From Ipomoea triloba (Eukaryota; Streptophyta; Magnoliopsida; Solanales; Convolvulaceae): a stretch of DNA of 64,000 nucleotides. Made by a program: the position numbers and the translations under genes. Shown in pieces: positions 11,919 through 24,704 of the stretch (its first letter is position 1; every line of letters begins with the position of its first letter). The stretch covers positions 879,978 through 943,977 of the forward strand of contig NC_044923.1 in assembly GCF_003576645.1 (NCBI RefSeq). Reading direction: 5' to 3'. The notes below the pieces were generated by a model. That model did not search any database. It saw nothing but the letters and a program-made list of their open reading frames with translations, and had not been told where the DNA came from.

Positions 11919-13780
11919 CTTTTGAACCCTTTTTCTTCTTCTTCCTGCTCCCTATATTTCTTTTATCTCTGATGCATGAATGCACCAGATGGTGTTTTTT
12001 TTTTTTTTCCCTAAATGTCTGTTCTAAGCTTATGATTATTGGTTATCTTTCTCCAGGTGTTTCTTGGCTGCCATGAAAGGTCTGACAATGATTATAGCAG
12101 CCTGGGGAATCTACTTTTTTTTTTTTTGAGAACCCTGGGGAATCTACTTATCTTTTCTGTACTGCTATTCAGCTACCTAACATTCAATATAACATCATAA
12201 CTTTTTGTCAGTTCCAATCTCTCATTAAGTTGCTGATTTCTCAGCAACAAAGATGAGGTGATGGATTGCTATGATGGGAATATGGTTTGGGAGTGAAATT
12301 CCAAAAGTTTGTAATTTCTTGATTTTTCTCCTTCTGTTTTCACCTCCCATTTTTGGATGGTAATCCTTTGTGTTCTATTTTTACTGGTGTATATATTTGT
12401 GACTTCCCAAAGAAGTGGCTTATATGATTTTTGTGGAATGAAGGATTCATGAATTTTCTTACTTGTTTGAAAAATTATCATTGTTTATTATATATTTGGC
12501 TATAAAATTGACTAGACTAACTAAGGTCTAATATTAATTTGGTCCAATTGAAAATATGAGAATCAATTTTGGTATTTTGAAATAGTCGAAGAATAATTTA
12601 TTGTTTTAACTTTTGATAAGGTGTTTTCTAAATGAAGTCCACCTTACGATCTGAATCAATAAGGTAAACCAGTCTAGATTGTTCATAGCTGATCGGTCAA
12701 ACCAAGAAGGCCAATATGCAGCTCTCATGGGGAGTTGAACTTGATAGGAGGATTAGCGAATATGTGATTCTAAGTCCTCAGAGAAAAATAATACCCACAA
12801 ATAGAATCGCCAAAGTGAGTGAAACAACTATTTTTTAGAACCATGTTTGATCAAATGGTAGTTCAAGAATTCAATGCAGTGATATATGATAAACATTGTC
12901 ATTGTAGGGCACTATCTTGAATATCAATATGAATGAGGATGTTCCAATATCCAATGAAACCAACTACCTAGCACAGGGTACAAGGATAAAAAGGTTGTTT
13001 TTTACTACTCTTTTGAAGTTCAAGAAGTTATTGATGCAGAATGGTGCTGCAGTGATGGCAAAAGCTTGATTTTCCATTCACAGGAAGTGTCACCTTGGTA
13101 CTGAAAGACCCAACTCTAGTTCAACAACAAAAAAACTCAGCATCAGCAAACCATTCAATAGAAAGTCGAAACGGGGAAAGATCAGTTTTGGGTACTAAAA
13201 ACACGATTCAATCTTAAAGAATTTGTTAACAAATATGATTTCTTGTACAAAAACATCTCTTCCAAGAATGGTGGAAAACTACTCTTATAATTCCTTGAGG
13301 TTAAGATACATTCAAGCAGATGATCCACCAGAAACAGCAAAAACGAGTTCACGTTCCATCAATTTCATCTGGGAAAAGGAGAACTTTCGTCACCAAATTA
13401 TGGTTGCAAGCTAAATCAAAATCACTTAACATACAGGTTGTGAAATTAGTTGCTTCGTCTATGAAACTGGCACATTTTTGGAGAACCCTAATAACAGCGT
13501 CAATCTGCTCAATGCTGATATATAAAGAATTACATAGTTGCACCACCAAACAATGTATACAAATAGGATTCAATGCAGAACGTTAATGAAATCTTATTTA
13601 ATATTCATGTGTTTTACATCCAAAAAAGGAGACAAAATTCAGGCAGAAAAAGTATGACCAAAGTACAATTAGCATGGAGAATAAAATCTAAACTTGAATT
13701 CCCTACTAACAATAAAATATATATTTCATTTAGGATGCTAACAAGCTTTCAAACTTCAGAATAACACACTGAAGCATAAT
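11919..13780. other. Spacer with SINE family 1 fragment
   Basis: No gene with recognisable protein features. The first ~150 bases are the WAT1-related gene's leader and promoter, with poly-T tracts at 11995-12009 and 12115-12127. The segment at about 12640-12780 (gtaaaccagtctagattg, aagaaggccaatatgcag, gggagttgaactt) is a degenerate minus-strand copy of the tRNA-derived SINE seen best at 40172-40328. Confidence 0.55.
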
Positions 13781-13835
13781 TGGATGATCTCTAATGTGCC
13801 AGTATATTCTTTCATTCTTTTGGAAACTCATGTCC
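13780..13835 (-). other. Possible alternative terminal exon of the NFD6-like gene
   Basis: A good minus-strand acceptor (ttcctgcag) precedes 13835. If an internal donor in exon 2 (CAGG|gtactc, exon ending at 14931) is spliced to it, the protein ends ...RALTQGT after an eight-base coding tail, stop at 13828, for 94 residues. Related plant genes, as I remember them, have alternative short C-termini at this same point. Splice use is inferred. Confidence 0.4.
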
Positions 13836-14280
13836 CTGCAGGAATCAAATATTCCAGTCAGATAGCTCATCAGTCCTTCCACCCCAAAAATATGGTGCAA
13901 TTTTTTCACTTTAGTGATTGTTGAAGATATTTAATTACAACAATTTCAGGGAGCTGAGAACATGTAAAGCAGTTCTATCTTATGGTAATGCTGTCAAAGA
14001 TGGAAACATTTTAGCTAAAGCTCTAATGTTAGGGACAATTATTTTAGTTTTAAGCAAAATAAACGGTTCCTCAAATAGATATTGGAGAAGAAAATCTAAA
14101 GTATTTTCATATAAATCATTTGATCCAAAACCGGTAAACAACCTTGATATTGGTAAATGGTAACATGACAACACAACAAAAAAAAATGAGGTTCTTTGGA
14201 CCCTGCAAATTTACTATTATGGATATTCACACAAGAAACAAAGAAACAACTATGTCCATGCATTATCCACACAGCACACT

Positions 14281-14597
14281 TTAAAGCAAATAGCAGACTG
14301 AAGTAACCCCTCTCATTTCAGCAAATTAATTTCACTATTGAGCAGCAAATAAGTTGATGATTTTTCATTGCAAATATAATGTCACAACTGCGGACTTTAA
14401 AGCAAATAGCAGACTTAAGTATCTCGGCAAATTAATTTCACTACTGAGCAGCAAACAAGTTAATGGTTTTTCATTGAAAATATAATGTCACAACTGCAAA
14501 CTTTAAATCAAATAGCAGACTGAAGTAATCCCTCTCTTTTCGGCAAATTAATTTTACTATTGAGCAGCAAATAAGTTAATGATTTTTCATTGCAACT
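14281..14597. repeat. Three tandem copies of a ~106-114 bp unit
   Basis: Copies begin at about 14281, 14394 and 14501 with tttaaa-caaatagcagact and continue through ggcaaattaatttcactattgagcagcaaa. They differ by a few substitutions and small gaps. They lie 3' of the main NFD6-like stop codon, inside the transcript if the alternative terminal exon at 13835 is used. Confidence 0.85.
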
Positions 14598-14898
14598 AGA
14601 CTTTTTTTTTTAATTCATACATTAGGTTTCTCAGCTAGGCCTAGAACCCTGCTCGAGGAGGTAAATTGCGAGTCATCCCATCAATCCCAAGGTTCCACCC
14701 CTTGCCTCTATTACTTAGTTACTCGTGCATCTTTACACTTTGTAAGTCACTAAAGCTTAACTATCCATGATCTACCAGATAAAATAAAGAGGCCTGGAAA
14801 CAGAACCAACGCACAGACAAAGAAAGGCAACAAATTTATCTATTCCATGATAAAAAAGAACATACTTTTTTGTTATTTGGGACTAATAAAACAACATG

Positions 14899-15291
14899 CT
14901 AGAGGCCTGGAGAGGTGCAGCAGAGAGTACCCTGTGTAAGAGCTCTACAATTCCTAGATGTTGAGCTCAAGCACGACGTCATCCTCGCCGTAGCTACGGC
15001 GCTGTGCAGCGGCAACATTGATGCCGCGCATCCCAACTCCAACGGAGACCTAAAAATTCATCATTATTCACTCATCCGCAATGAAAAAACAAACACATTC
15101 TTACATATACACAGACATATACGGAGAATCAACCTGGAGAAGGAGAATTGACGAAGAGGAGAAGAAGTTGATCGGGACGGGAGAGAGGATTTGGGAAACG
15201 ACGTCGTAGTGGATTCCAATTTGGGCTTAATTGCAGATCTGATAGAGGAAATTGAAGCTCGATTGATGATTCTGCTGCATCTGGAAGCCAT
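14899..15291 (-). CDS. NFD6: NUCLEAR FUSION DEFECTIVE 6-like mitochondrial small protein
   Basis: Two exons, 15134-15291 and 14899-15049, join in frame to 102 residues. The N-terminus MASRCSRIINRASISSIRSA is Arg/Ser-rich without acidic residues, as in a mitochondrial presequence. After the junction, SPLELGCAASMLPLHSAVAT carries the family hallmark 'LG--(S/E)S(L/M)(L/M)PLHSA(V/I)A' as I recall it, followed by ARMTSCLSS and the ending RALTQGTLCCTSPGL. Founder members in Arabidopsis are needed for fusion of polar nuclei in the female gametophyte and are targeted to mitochondria; the molecular function is unknown. An alternative 3' splice may replace the last eight residues (see 13780-13835). The frame was set by the junction AG|G; the other frames through exon 2 lose the family motif. 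Confidence 0.85.
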
Positions 15292-15756
15292 CTTCGAAGG
15301 AATGGTAGAAGCTGAAGCAGAATCAGAGCCGCAAAGACGGGAGGATTTTTACGGCTTGTCGAGCTGACAATGGAGATTCGTGGCGAGGCTTTTGGGCTAG
15401 GGTTTAGGGTTTTACGAACAGGTACTCTGAGAAATGAAAATTATACATACTACCCCTTAAACTTTTAGAAACTTTACACTACCTAATTTGGGCCTGAGCG
15501 TTTGAAACTTCATTATTGCGCCACTGTTGGATCGTACTATTGGGCCCTACATAGGTCCAAAAGCTGAGGAATACAGAAGTTAGATCTCATCTCATATCTA
15601 CTTGCACTCAAAATCTTTTTGTGCAATGAAACTCGTCTCGTGACCTTAACTGTTAAACAACAACAATGAGATAAACTAACTTAGATTATTCATAATTAAT
15701 TGGTTCAAACAAAAAAGACTAATACACTGTTCCCACAATGAGTCGAACTTTGAAGA

Positions 15757-16185
15757 AAGCGCTAGGCGCTAGTCGGGTGTTTGGGAGAGCCTAGCGCCGC
15801 GCCTAGAGCAGTAGAGCACCTAGGCGTTGCCTAGGCAGCCGAGTAATCCAAGTATATCATTTTCACTTTTTTCAATCGGGGTTGGGAGTTGTTAGACTAT
15901 TATAACAAACTAGTTAACTGCATATGTTAGATGATTAGTTAAGTACAAGGTTGCAAGGATATAAAACAGGAGTAACCGAACAGAAAAAGAAAAAAAAATT
16001 GCCCCGGGTTTAGTGCCGACTTGGTCGAGTTGGGCGCCGACTCGGTCATGTTAGGCGCTCAACTCGGCACCAAGTCGGCCAGCCAACTAAAAACCGCATA
16101 GGGCTGGAATAGCCTCGGCCTAGGGGCACATAACGCTTACTCAGTGTCTATGTGACTGTTTAGACCGATTTTTACAACGCTAGTA
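15757..16185 (+). mobile_element. GC-rich non-autonomous element, 'gcctaggc' family, copy 1
   Basis: A block rich in cctagg, gccgactcgg and cggcctagg motifs, ending in tagaccgatttttacaacgc. The same arrangement in reverse complement occurs at 35190-35545: gcctaggc-rich end, an AT-rich middle with gttgttagact and catatgttagatgattagtt, then gcaccaagtcggcc. The two are copies of one element in opposite orientation. No protein is encoded, so it is non-autonomous. Ends are approximate. Confidence 0.65.
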
Positions 16186-17272
16186 GTTACTAATTATGTA
16201 AATTGTTCGACTAATTTTGCTGAGGTTGCCTCCAAATGAACTATTTAAATCAATCATACAACAAAAGGTATCTATATCGACCCTTCTTGTATTCTAATCA
16301 ACTTTGCATGTTATGTTAGTTATTACAAACACCAAACAAGCTTTAATATATAGTAGAACATGGAAAGGTGAGTTCTATGTATGGCATAGATTCTCTAAAG
16401 AAGCTACTCATCATCATAGCTATCATATATCTTTAATTACTTTGGGCCCAAATTAAATATTACATAAGCTACTTTAATCTTTTTCTTTTCCGGTCAATAA
16501 AAAGCTTATTGTTACTGTGACCAAATTAAAGGATCATTATTAGTCCACTGGCTTTAAATTTTTACCAACATAACTTTCGTCACTTTTTTAAAAATTTATT
16601 TTATTTCAACAATATGCATGACATTTTTACATATAATATTGTAAATTTTATACTATTTTAATCCCTTGTCTAGATACTTTGAATAACTAGGGATCTGGAT
16701 GACCTAAAACCCTTGAAATGAAGGCACGAATATCTGCATGCATGGCCGCTGAAAACGACGAAAACTATACGGTCCATGACATATATATATATATATATTA
16801 TATATATATGTATATACTGCACTCTTATATAATAATAGTATTAATAGATCTTTTTTTTTTTTTGAAAAAATGTAATAATAGATCATAAATTGTATTAGAA
16901 AATTTTTGTTTGAAGAGTTTGATCGAAAGAGTGTTGGCAGTAATTATATACTTATTACTTTTTTAGTACGAAAATTATGTTTTATCTATTCAATTATCAC
17001 CTCTCGGATCATGAAATACATATATATTTGTTGTAGAAGTAAATGCTGTCACATTGTTTCCCTGCACACAACAATAATTATGGCATTAATTGAGGACCGT
17101 TTTAATTATTTTTATTTTTTCATTTTGTGGTATGGTACTATATATGGCCTATTATTGCATGTAAGAAGCAATAAAATTATTAAATAATGGGGCCACTAGT
17201 CGCACCAACAGACAAACTACAAGCATATATAATTATTATCAAAGACTTATATTCACTATACATCATCATATT

Positions 17273-17468
17273 ATTAGAGATGACGACATAGGTCATGTTT
17301 ATATAGACCGATCTAGATACAATTTTGTATATTGGAGCGTATTGTGTCTGGTTACTCGGGCGTATTTTAAGATAAGTTAATCTAAGTTGAGGCTGCCCCG
17401 AGCCTAGGTCGTTCGTCGGATCATTCACGCTTCTCCTCGGGTCTGTTTGTCCCGGATTCATCTCTAAT
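17273..17468. mobile_element. Possible small MITE with 11-bp terminal inverted repeats
   Basis: attagagatga at 17273-17283 is inverted at 17458-17468 as tcatctctaat. The 196 bases between are more GC-rich than the surroundings, with ccccgagcctaggtcgttcg. No clear target-site duplication was found, so this is weakly supported. Confidence 0.35.
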
Positions 17469-18982
17469 ATATCCATCATTGACCATCAGTGTTAAAACAC
17501 GATAATTTTATATTTTTTTAATTAAAATATTGAACTAGTGCGTGATAGATGTAGTACTCTTATATTTCTCCATTCACATCGCACGACATGTATTAATTAA
17601 TTAAATCAAAATAAATAATATAATAAATATATAAATGGACAATATCGATCTTTGAATGCCAACTAATAATTAGTCCATCAACTTCACTATCTCCACACTT
17701 TTTTCTAGTCAACATAAAATCGTCCTTCCTGCACACTACTAAATATTTAGCCCATCCCAGTAATAACTTTTTGTACCCAAAAAATGTAAAAAGAAAATAA
17801 TAACAATGAAAATAACTAAATAATTAATTAAATAGCAGTGTACTGTATACTGTACAGTATCTTAGTCTAGTGGACAGTTGATAGTGGAAGTCTTGTTTGG
17901 ACCCAACATTTAAGACGACAATGGAAAATTTCTAAAGCAACGGTCACGCCACGCTTGACGCTACATTGTTTTAATAAAAGTAGATTGGTTTGCGAGTTAT
18001 TATACCGTAAATGACGTGAAATTTATTCAACATATACTTTGGTAATGACTATAAATTTCTCTCTTTATTCAAAAAATATAAATAAATTTTTGATATTAAA
18101 AGGGTATACGTTCGATTTTAATCTACACTCTCTTGGCCTGGTTTGCAAGTTAGTATATTGTATATGAAGTGAGGAATATAAATTGATTGAGAGACTATTT
18201 GGACAACTCACAATTTAGCTCATCTAGCTATTATTGAGCAAGAGTTCTGGAAGCTTCCTGATTTTGTTGGGTTAGACCACAAAATGTCATGAGCAGACTC
18301 TAACTGTAGAAGACACTTAAAGTAATAAAGTCTGTACTATGTTCACACTTATCCCCGTTTACACAGGACTGACCCAATTAAGAGGAAAAATGGTGATCAG
18401 ATTGATTTTTCAATATAAGAGGGTGTTAAAATTCCTGACCTCGCTTAAAAAATAAGAATGTATGACCGCTCAGGCCAAACAAGCTGGTTTCTAGAAGTTT
18501 ACTGAGTAGTGTAAGATGGAAACTAAAGAGAGTAAAGGATTCCTAAAAACTATGCCTGTAAATTCCCATTGTAACCTTCAAAGTTCAGTGTATTTGCTTG
18601 AAGGTGACCAATAATACATAGCTACTGTAATGGTGTTGTCAGTTCACAGACTCCCTCACCGCAGGTTGCAATTTTCCAGAATTCTATCATCATCCATCAC
18701 TGAAAATCTGCAATATCAAAAAATATTAATTAAAAAAGAAAACCCAACATTTAACAACCATGTTCACCTGAAATCTTGGCTTTTCTCTCTCTCTCTCTCT
18801 AAAAGAAAAAAAAAAATTCTCATTTTCACATATACCCATTCAGACTGTGAAAAAGCTCGCGCCTTTAAACTTCAATTCTCTCGTCTGGGTTCTTTTCAAA
18901 CCTGCATTGCGTAGAGAAGTGAGGGGTGTGAGGTTTAATGGCGATATGAAAGCAGTGGGGACAGAGGGATTGAGAAGAAGAG

Positions 18983-21900
18983 ATGGGCGTGGCTAAAGCT
19001 TGGAGGTATAGCGGCGGCGCGTTTGCTAACGTGGCGGTGGTGCAGCAGCGGCAGAAGCATTTCGTGGTGGTGGCGACGAAGAAGCCGATCTCGTGGATGG
19101 CTGTGTGTGGGTTGATACTGTTCGTGTTGGGTTTGATTTCGCTCTTTACTGGCCACCTGGTGTCTAACCTGGAATGGTACTCCCACAAGTTCATCAAACG
19201 CCCATGGTACTCCAAGCTGGTAATCTGCTCATCTTCCTCCATTATTTGTTCAATATCTGAGGATTTAGAAACCCCAAGGCCGGGAGGACGTAAATCGGTA
19301 ATTTAGCTGAACAACAAAGCAAAACTTTTGCTTATTGCGCACAAGGAGCCCCTCACTTTGAAAGGTTGCTCTCACACTTTGGATGATAAGACTCGATCAT
19401 GATCTCTCTTCTCAAATTTCACCCATATAACCAACTGAGCTGCTTATGATGCCGGTTAATTTGCTTTTTTTTTTTTTAGTGACTAGGGGAACCCGCCTTA
19501 CCCCAACATAAATAGTTGTAGCCAATAGATTCAAACCAAGAAGGTCAGGTCCGGTAAATTAGTCTAGTCTAGGTTATCCTCTCAAAGTGATAGGCCGTTT
19601 CCGTTAGGAGTTGAACTTGTAGGCTTATAGTTAAAAGTCGATAGTTTGACCAACTTAGTTGGGTTGTCCCTGTAGTGTTCTTCTTTTTAAGTGAAGAAGT
19701 GTTGAATTTTACATGTCTTAAACGAAAATGCCAAAAAAAATTTGCCCCAGATGCTGCTGTGTCAAATTCTGTTTTAGTCTGTAAATAAGTAAAAATCTTG
19801 TCTTTATAAGTAGAAGTGGAAATTTGAGCTGAAATGTTGTGGTTATGATAATGTGGCTTGTGTCAATTTACTTTTACTACAAAGTTTATGCATAATCTTC
19901 TCTTGAATGGGGCTTATATAGTCTCTGCCTTGGGAGCTCAGTTTTATATATACCAACCTGGGAACATGTTGTTTGTCCTCAAACTGTAAACCGTCTTCTT
20001 CTGTTGATATCATGTAGGATAGGAGGACCACTGCATCAATTGATATTTGGAAATCGAAATACTCAAATTGCTACTATGGATGCAGTGAAAGAAGCCGTGA
20101 CTTTGCTTGTAAGTTAGCCATATTTGCAATTTTGCCTTGTGTGATGACTCGATCATTGTTTTTCCTTTGTTTTTTTTTGGCACCATTTGTCCATTTCCAT
20201 CTCTGTCTAGCTAAAAACTTTGTTTTTGGGGACTTCAAGAGCATATTTCACTAGATAATGCAAGGTCATAGTGTTGTGTATGACTCGTATATGCATATAA
20301 ATATGCTTGTAACCCTGGTGGTCTACCATTACAATTAATTAAAGAACAGTTTTGCTCCCGTATTTTATGCTATTGTCTTTTATTCTTGTTCTTGTTTATC
20401 TCAATACATAATAGTTTGCCACTATTAGTTTACATTTTGGCCAGAAAAAATAAAGAAATCTTTTTTTTTCTAACATTGTTTACTGTAGCTGCTGTTAGTG
20501 AGCAATCATCAAATGGCTATTTACTAATTGCAACTAGTGGAGGTCTCAACCAACAAAGGACCGGAGTAAGTATAGTTTTGCTTCTTTTTTTTTTCCTTAA
20601 TATCATACAGTTAATAGAATAATCGTGTACTATTACACTTAAAATACTTCGTTGCTGTTTTGCCTGCCTCGCTTGGTAACTTGAAATTTGTATGCATTTG
20701 CTACGTTTCAGATAACTGATGCAGTTGTGGTTGCTCGGATTCTGAATGCCACATTAGTTGTGCCCGAGTTGGATCACCATTCGTTCTGGAAGGACGATAG
20801 GTTGGTCCGGATTTTGTTGTTTACTTGGCAGCCCATAAAGCAAGTTTCAACCATTTCCTTATTTCTCGTCTTTCTGAAATGCAGTGATTTTCTCGACATA
20901 TTTGATGTGAACTGGTTCATCCAGTATCTGGCAAAGGATGTCACGATTGTCAAAAGAGTCCCCGAGAAGGTCATGACATCGATGGAGAAACCGCCATACA
21001 CAATGCGTGTTCCGAGGAAGTCAGAACCGGATTACTATTTGGACCAAGTACTGCCAGTACTCCAGCGAAGACGTGTAAGTAGGCGAGCTCGTTTCTGCTA
21101 TTAGTCCTTTCCGATGCTCAAGAAAAATCTAAAAATTTGCAGGTTGTTCAGTTAACAAAGTTTGACTATCGGCTTGCAAATGATCTAGATGAAGACCTAC
21201 AGAAGTTGCGTTGCAGAGTGAACTACCACGCTTTAAGATTCACGAAACCCATAAGGAGTATGGGCCAGAAACTCGTGATGCGTATGCGCAAGATGACTAC
21301 ACGTTTCATTGCAGTTCATTTGAGGTTTGCTCCTCACTGTTTTGAACTGTGTAAATACTTGCTAGCAATAAGTATCAGTTAGAAACTGTTACAATGCAGT
21401 ATCTGTTTATAACTATTATTATTATTTTTGACTATTATTTGTTGCTGATAAAGCGAAGAATTTGGAACGATTCCATCACATTATGGAGTGTTAGATTACA
21501 ATAAGGCTAGTTTTTAGAGTAGAATAGTTGGCACATATTATCTTTACGATGATCGAGTGATAGCCATGGACTTTGAACCTTGTATGTATTGTACCCCAGG
21601 TTTGAACCAGATATGCTGGCGTTTTCGGGATGCTACTATGGTGGGGGAGATAAAGAGAGATATGAACTGGGGGAGATAAGAAAACGATGGGAGACTCTAC
21701 CTGTAAGATTATAGGCCTCGGTTAATCTTGGTTTAGTTCACTTGCCATATCCCTGTACTAAGTGATTTGGGAAATTTGTCCACTTTGTGATATGCAGGAG
21801 TTAAGCCCGGAAGAAGAGAGAGTGCGGGGGAAATGCCCTCTTACTCCCCACGAAGTTGGTTTGATGCTTCAAGCGCTTGGCTTCAAAAACGACACCTTTC

Positions 21901-22616
21901 TTTACGTTGCATCGGGGGAGATATATGGTGGAGACAAGACTTTGCAGCCCCTAAGAGACCTCTTTCCGAACTTTTATACCAAGGAGACGCTGGTTGGGGA
22001 AGATCTGAAACCTTTTCTCGCGTTTTCTTCTCGATTGGCTGCTATTGACTACATTGTGTGTGAGGAAAGCGATGTTTTTGTTACCAACAACAATGGAAAC
22101 ATGGCAAAGATCCTTGCTGGTAGAAGGTAACAAATTGCTTTTCTGTTTCCATGAATTTGATGATCTTGATCTGGTGTACTTAAATCTCTTGATCTTATTT
22201 TATTCCTCTCATTGTGCCAAAGGAGGTACATGGGGCACAAGAGGACAATCCGACCAAACGCCAAAAAGCTCAGCGCTCTATTCATGGCACGGGAGAAGAT
22301 AGGGTGGCATGCATTCACCCGAAAGGTTAAATCGTGCCAGAGAGGCTTCCTGGGAGAGCCCGAAGAGACAAAACCCGGGCGTGCCGAGTTCCACGAGTAC
22401 CCTGCATCCTGCATCTGCCGTAAACCATTTAGATACTCCAGCGTCGTAAAAAACCTCAACAGAAACCGCAACTCAGAAGGCGTTTCGTCCCTCCTGGTGG
22501 CAAAATCCAGGTACAGATACCAGCGTAGCGACAAACTCTCGCGGAAACTTGGTAATGTAACATCATCATCATCCTTACTAGTAGAGATTGAGCATGAAGA
22601 TTCCCTGTCTGACTAA
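18983..22616 (+). CDS. Plant O-fucosyltransferase-like protein (GT106, DUF246/PF10250 family)
   Basis: Nine exons: 18983-19219, 20018-20108, 20489-20565, 20712-20800, 20885-21074, 21143-21324, 21600-21702, 21798-22126 and 22223-22616. They join in frame to 563 residues, usual for the family. It is probably a Golgi type II membrane glycosyltransferase acting on cell-wall polymers or proteins; donor and acceptor cannot be told from sequence. Residues 38-56 (WMAVCGLILFVLGLISLF) form a signal-anchor helix after a short basic N-terminus. ATSGGLNQQRTGITDAVVVAR (about 124-144) is the conserved nucleotide-sugar motif, and FIAVHLRFEPDM (about 283-294) carries the conserved HLRFE. YVASGEIYGG and SDVFVTNNNGNMAK are further family blocks. 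The intron 8 acceptor was set at 22223 because it gives LAGRRRYMGHKRTIRPNAKK, as in relatives. Part of intron 1 is a degraded SINE. Confidence 0.93.
19480..19680 (-). mobile_element. SINE family 1 copy in intron 1 of the O-fucosyltransferase-like gene
   Basis: Read on the minus strand, gggacaacccaactaagttg begins a tRNA-like A box and caagttcaactcc is a B box. The body has the ggccttcttggttt-type block reduced to gaccttcttggtttgaat. Same family as 40172-40328, with diverged sequence. Confidence 0.6.
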
Positions 22617-23063
22617 AGTGAGTGTAGAAAGGGATTGTTAGTTTCAGGGTATTTGTGTGTATTGTGTAATGTAATGGTGCTGAGAGTGCCAATTTTGGTT
22701 AGCAGGTGAGATTAGAGAGTAAGTGATAGCAGTTGGTTGTGTGATAGAGAATTTAGATGAATGCTGAATCTGTATATAGCTAAGCTTGTCACTTCCAGAT
22801 AACTAGTTAATATTGTCCACACATCTATCTAAGATAGATTATGTACCACATGGATTTTATCTCAGTGTACTTTCATGTAATGGCTGCGAATTTTCTTGTA
22901 AATCAAAAACTCCGAGGGTATTGTTGTATAGTAGTTTGCAGGTTTTCTAAACTTACACACCTTAAGTTTTAAACTACGCAAATTAATCTTACGCAAAAAG
23001 ACCATAATGCCATCATATATATATTTTTTAAATTGTCGTCATTCGCTATGATTTTTCTAATAT
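22617..23063. other. 3' flank of the O-fucosyltransferase-like gene
   Basis: Probable 3' UTR and spacer. No gene or repeat is recognised before the mobile element starting near 23064. Confidence 0.5.
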
Positions 23064-23735
23064 ATACCAATGTTGTAAAAATCTCGCCTAGGCACCGATT
23101 AATTGCCGCCTAGGCGTTCGGCGTTGACTAGCCGCCTAGCGTATTGCCATAATCGGTGGTCTAAGCAACTGGCCAGCTAAGCGGCCGACTAGGCGTTATT
23201 TCACTAAAAACGACATTGTTTTGAACAGAATAATCTTAAATTGTTCAAACTCTAGATGTTTTTTAAGTTAATATTTACTCCCTCCGTCCTTAATTGTTTG
23301 CATGGTTTTTAATACAACATAACAAATGATATTAACTTTTCAATTTTGCCCTTCAAAAGTAGGTGTTCTTTGTACAAAGTACAATTATATTTGCCTCATT
23401 AATGATCTAAAAAGTTAGAAAAGTCAAAAGGGTAATTTGAGAAATGTAAAATGATAGTTATGTTCAATTTTAGAAAGAGGACACTATTTTGGGACAAACT
23501 AAAAAGGAAAGTAAGACACATAAAATGGGACGGAGGGAGTAATATTTTAGTGTTAACCATTAAAGTATTAAATAGTTTATAATTATCAAGTCTTAAAAGT
23601 TAAAAAAGGTATATACAAACATTTAAAAAATAATAAGTAAAATAAAAAATGCAAGGGCATTTACGCGCCAATTAATCTCCGCCTAGGCACGCTTCCCGAG
23701 TGCCCGAGGAATGCCTAGTGATTTTTCAACCATGA
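23064..23735 (-). mobile_element. GC-rich non-autonomous element, 'gcctaggc' family, copy 2, split by a Stowaway
   Basis: Begins tgttgtaaaaatctcgcctagg and continues with cgcctaggcg, gccgactaggcg and ttatttcactaaaaacgac. The reverse complement of this order is found at 62330-62572, so the two are copies. After the nested Stowaway and an AT-rich stretch, ctccgcctaggcacgcttcc and gcctagtgatttttcaacc mark the other end near 23735. Confidence 0.65.
23278..23539. mobile_element. Stowaway-type MITE (Tc1/mariner-derived)
   Basis: The ends are ctccctccgtcc (23278) and the inverse ggacggagggag (to 23539), flanked by TA on both sides (23276-23277 and 23540-23541). These are the terminal sequence and target duplication of plant Stowaway MITEs. 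Length 262 bp, AT-rich, non-coding. It sits inside the older GC-rich element. Confidence 0.93.
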
Positions 23736-24189
23736 TACAAGCCTAAAAGAAGTGAGATATACAATAACACCTATATGAACACAAAAAACAAGAACTGAAT
23801 AATGCACAGGTAGGGTAGGGTGCAAAATATGCAATAGTCAAATCGACATGTGAAATCAATCAGCTTCCAAAAGTAATAATAATGGATCACTTCAAAAAGC
23901 ATTCCAGAAATTTTTGATCCAACTACATGAATTCCATATACAAACTATTGAGTAAGAACTAAGAAGCGCTGCCTCTGCTGCAACATCATCATGATTCTGT
24001 AAGGAACTAAATCATTATGGTAATCTACCACCCTAATTCTAACAGCTAATGCACCAAGAAGTGAAATTTCCCATTGCCATTTTCACCTCTTTAATATAAA
24101 AAATATACAACATTTACGCCGTCTTCATTGTTGTAGGCATTGGAGAATCTCTCTGGATTGCACCGCATTTATTCCAAAAGGGCCTATTA

Positions 24190-24665
24190 TTAACCATGGC
24201 TGCTATTACCTGTTACAAATAACATTCTCAAATTAACTTGGGATTCAATCTTATTTTCACTACATTTAGATCTGAAAAAGTAAATGACAACCCATTTTAG
24301 GAGGGAAGGGATGGGATGTGGTATGAACCCAAGAAAAATGCTTTTTAATTTTTTTTTTTAATTTTTTGTTTACATTGCGTTGATAAAACACGAAGTTGCA
24401 TCGAAGATTTACCTTTAGATGTGCCTCTATTGTGGCTTTTGTGACTTCTGTCATGTGAAACAGTTGGGAACTTTGAGATAATAAGTGAGCTCTGCAAGCC
24501 TTCCAATAACTGCAATCCACAAAAGTCATGTCATGAAGTCACGACAAGTCATGTCATAAGATTTACTATCCTGACTAATAGTGAAAATACATAATATTCT
24601 CCAACAAGCAATCAAGCACAAAAAGATATATAGCATGAAACAACTAATCAAATAAAGAAGAGCCT

Positions 24666-24704
<39 letters not shown>

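Larger units (their letters stand above)
15421..18982. other. Repeat-rich spacer without a gene
   Basis: No coding region can be supported. The stretch holds a degenerate SINE family 1 copy (about 15610-15740), a GC-rich mobile element (15757-16185), microsatellites near 16778-16810, a small inverted-repeat element (17273-17468), a CT tract at 18785-18800, and AT-rich sequence. The last ~150 bases should be the leader and promoter of the O-fucosyltransferase-like gene. Confidence 0.55.

Noticed and set aside
17180..17479. 99-codon minus-strand open frame
   Set aside because: It overlaps the inverted-repeat element at 17273-17468 and resembles no protein family.
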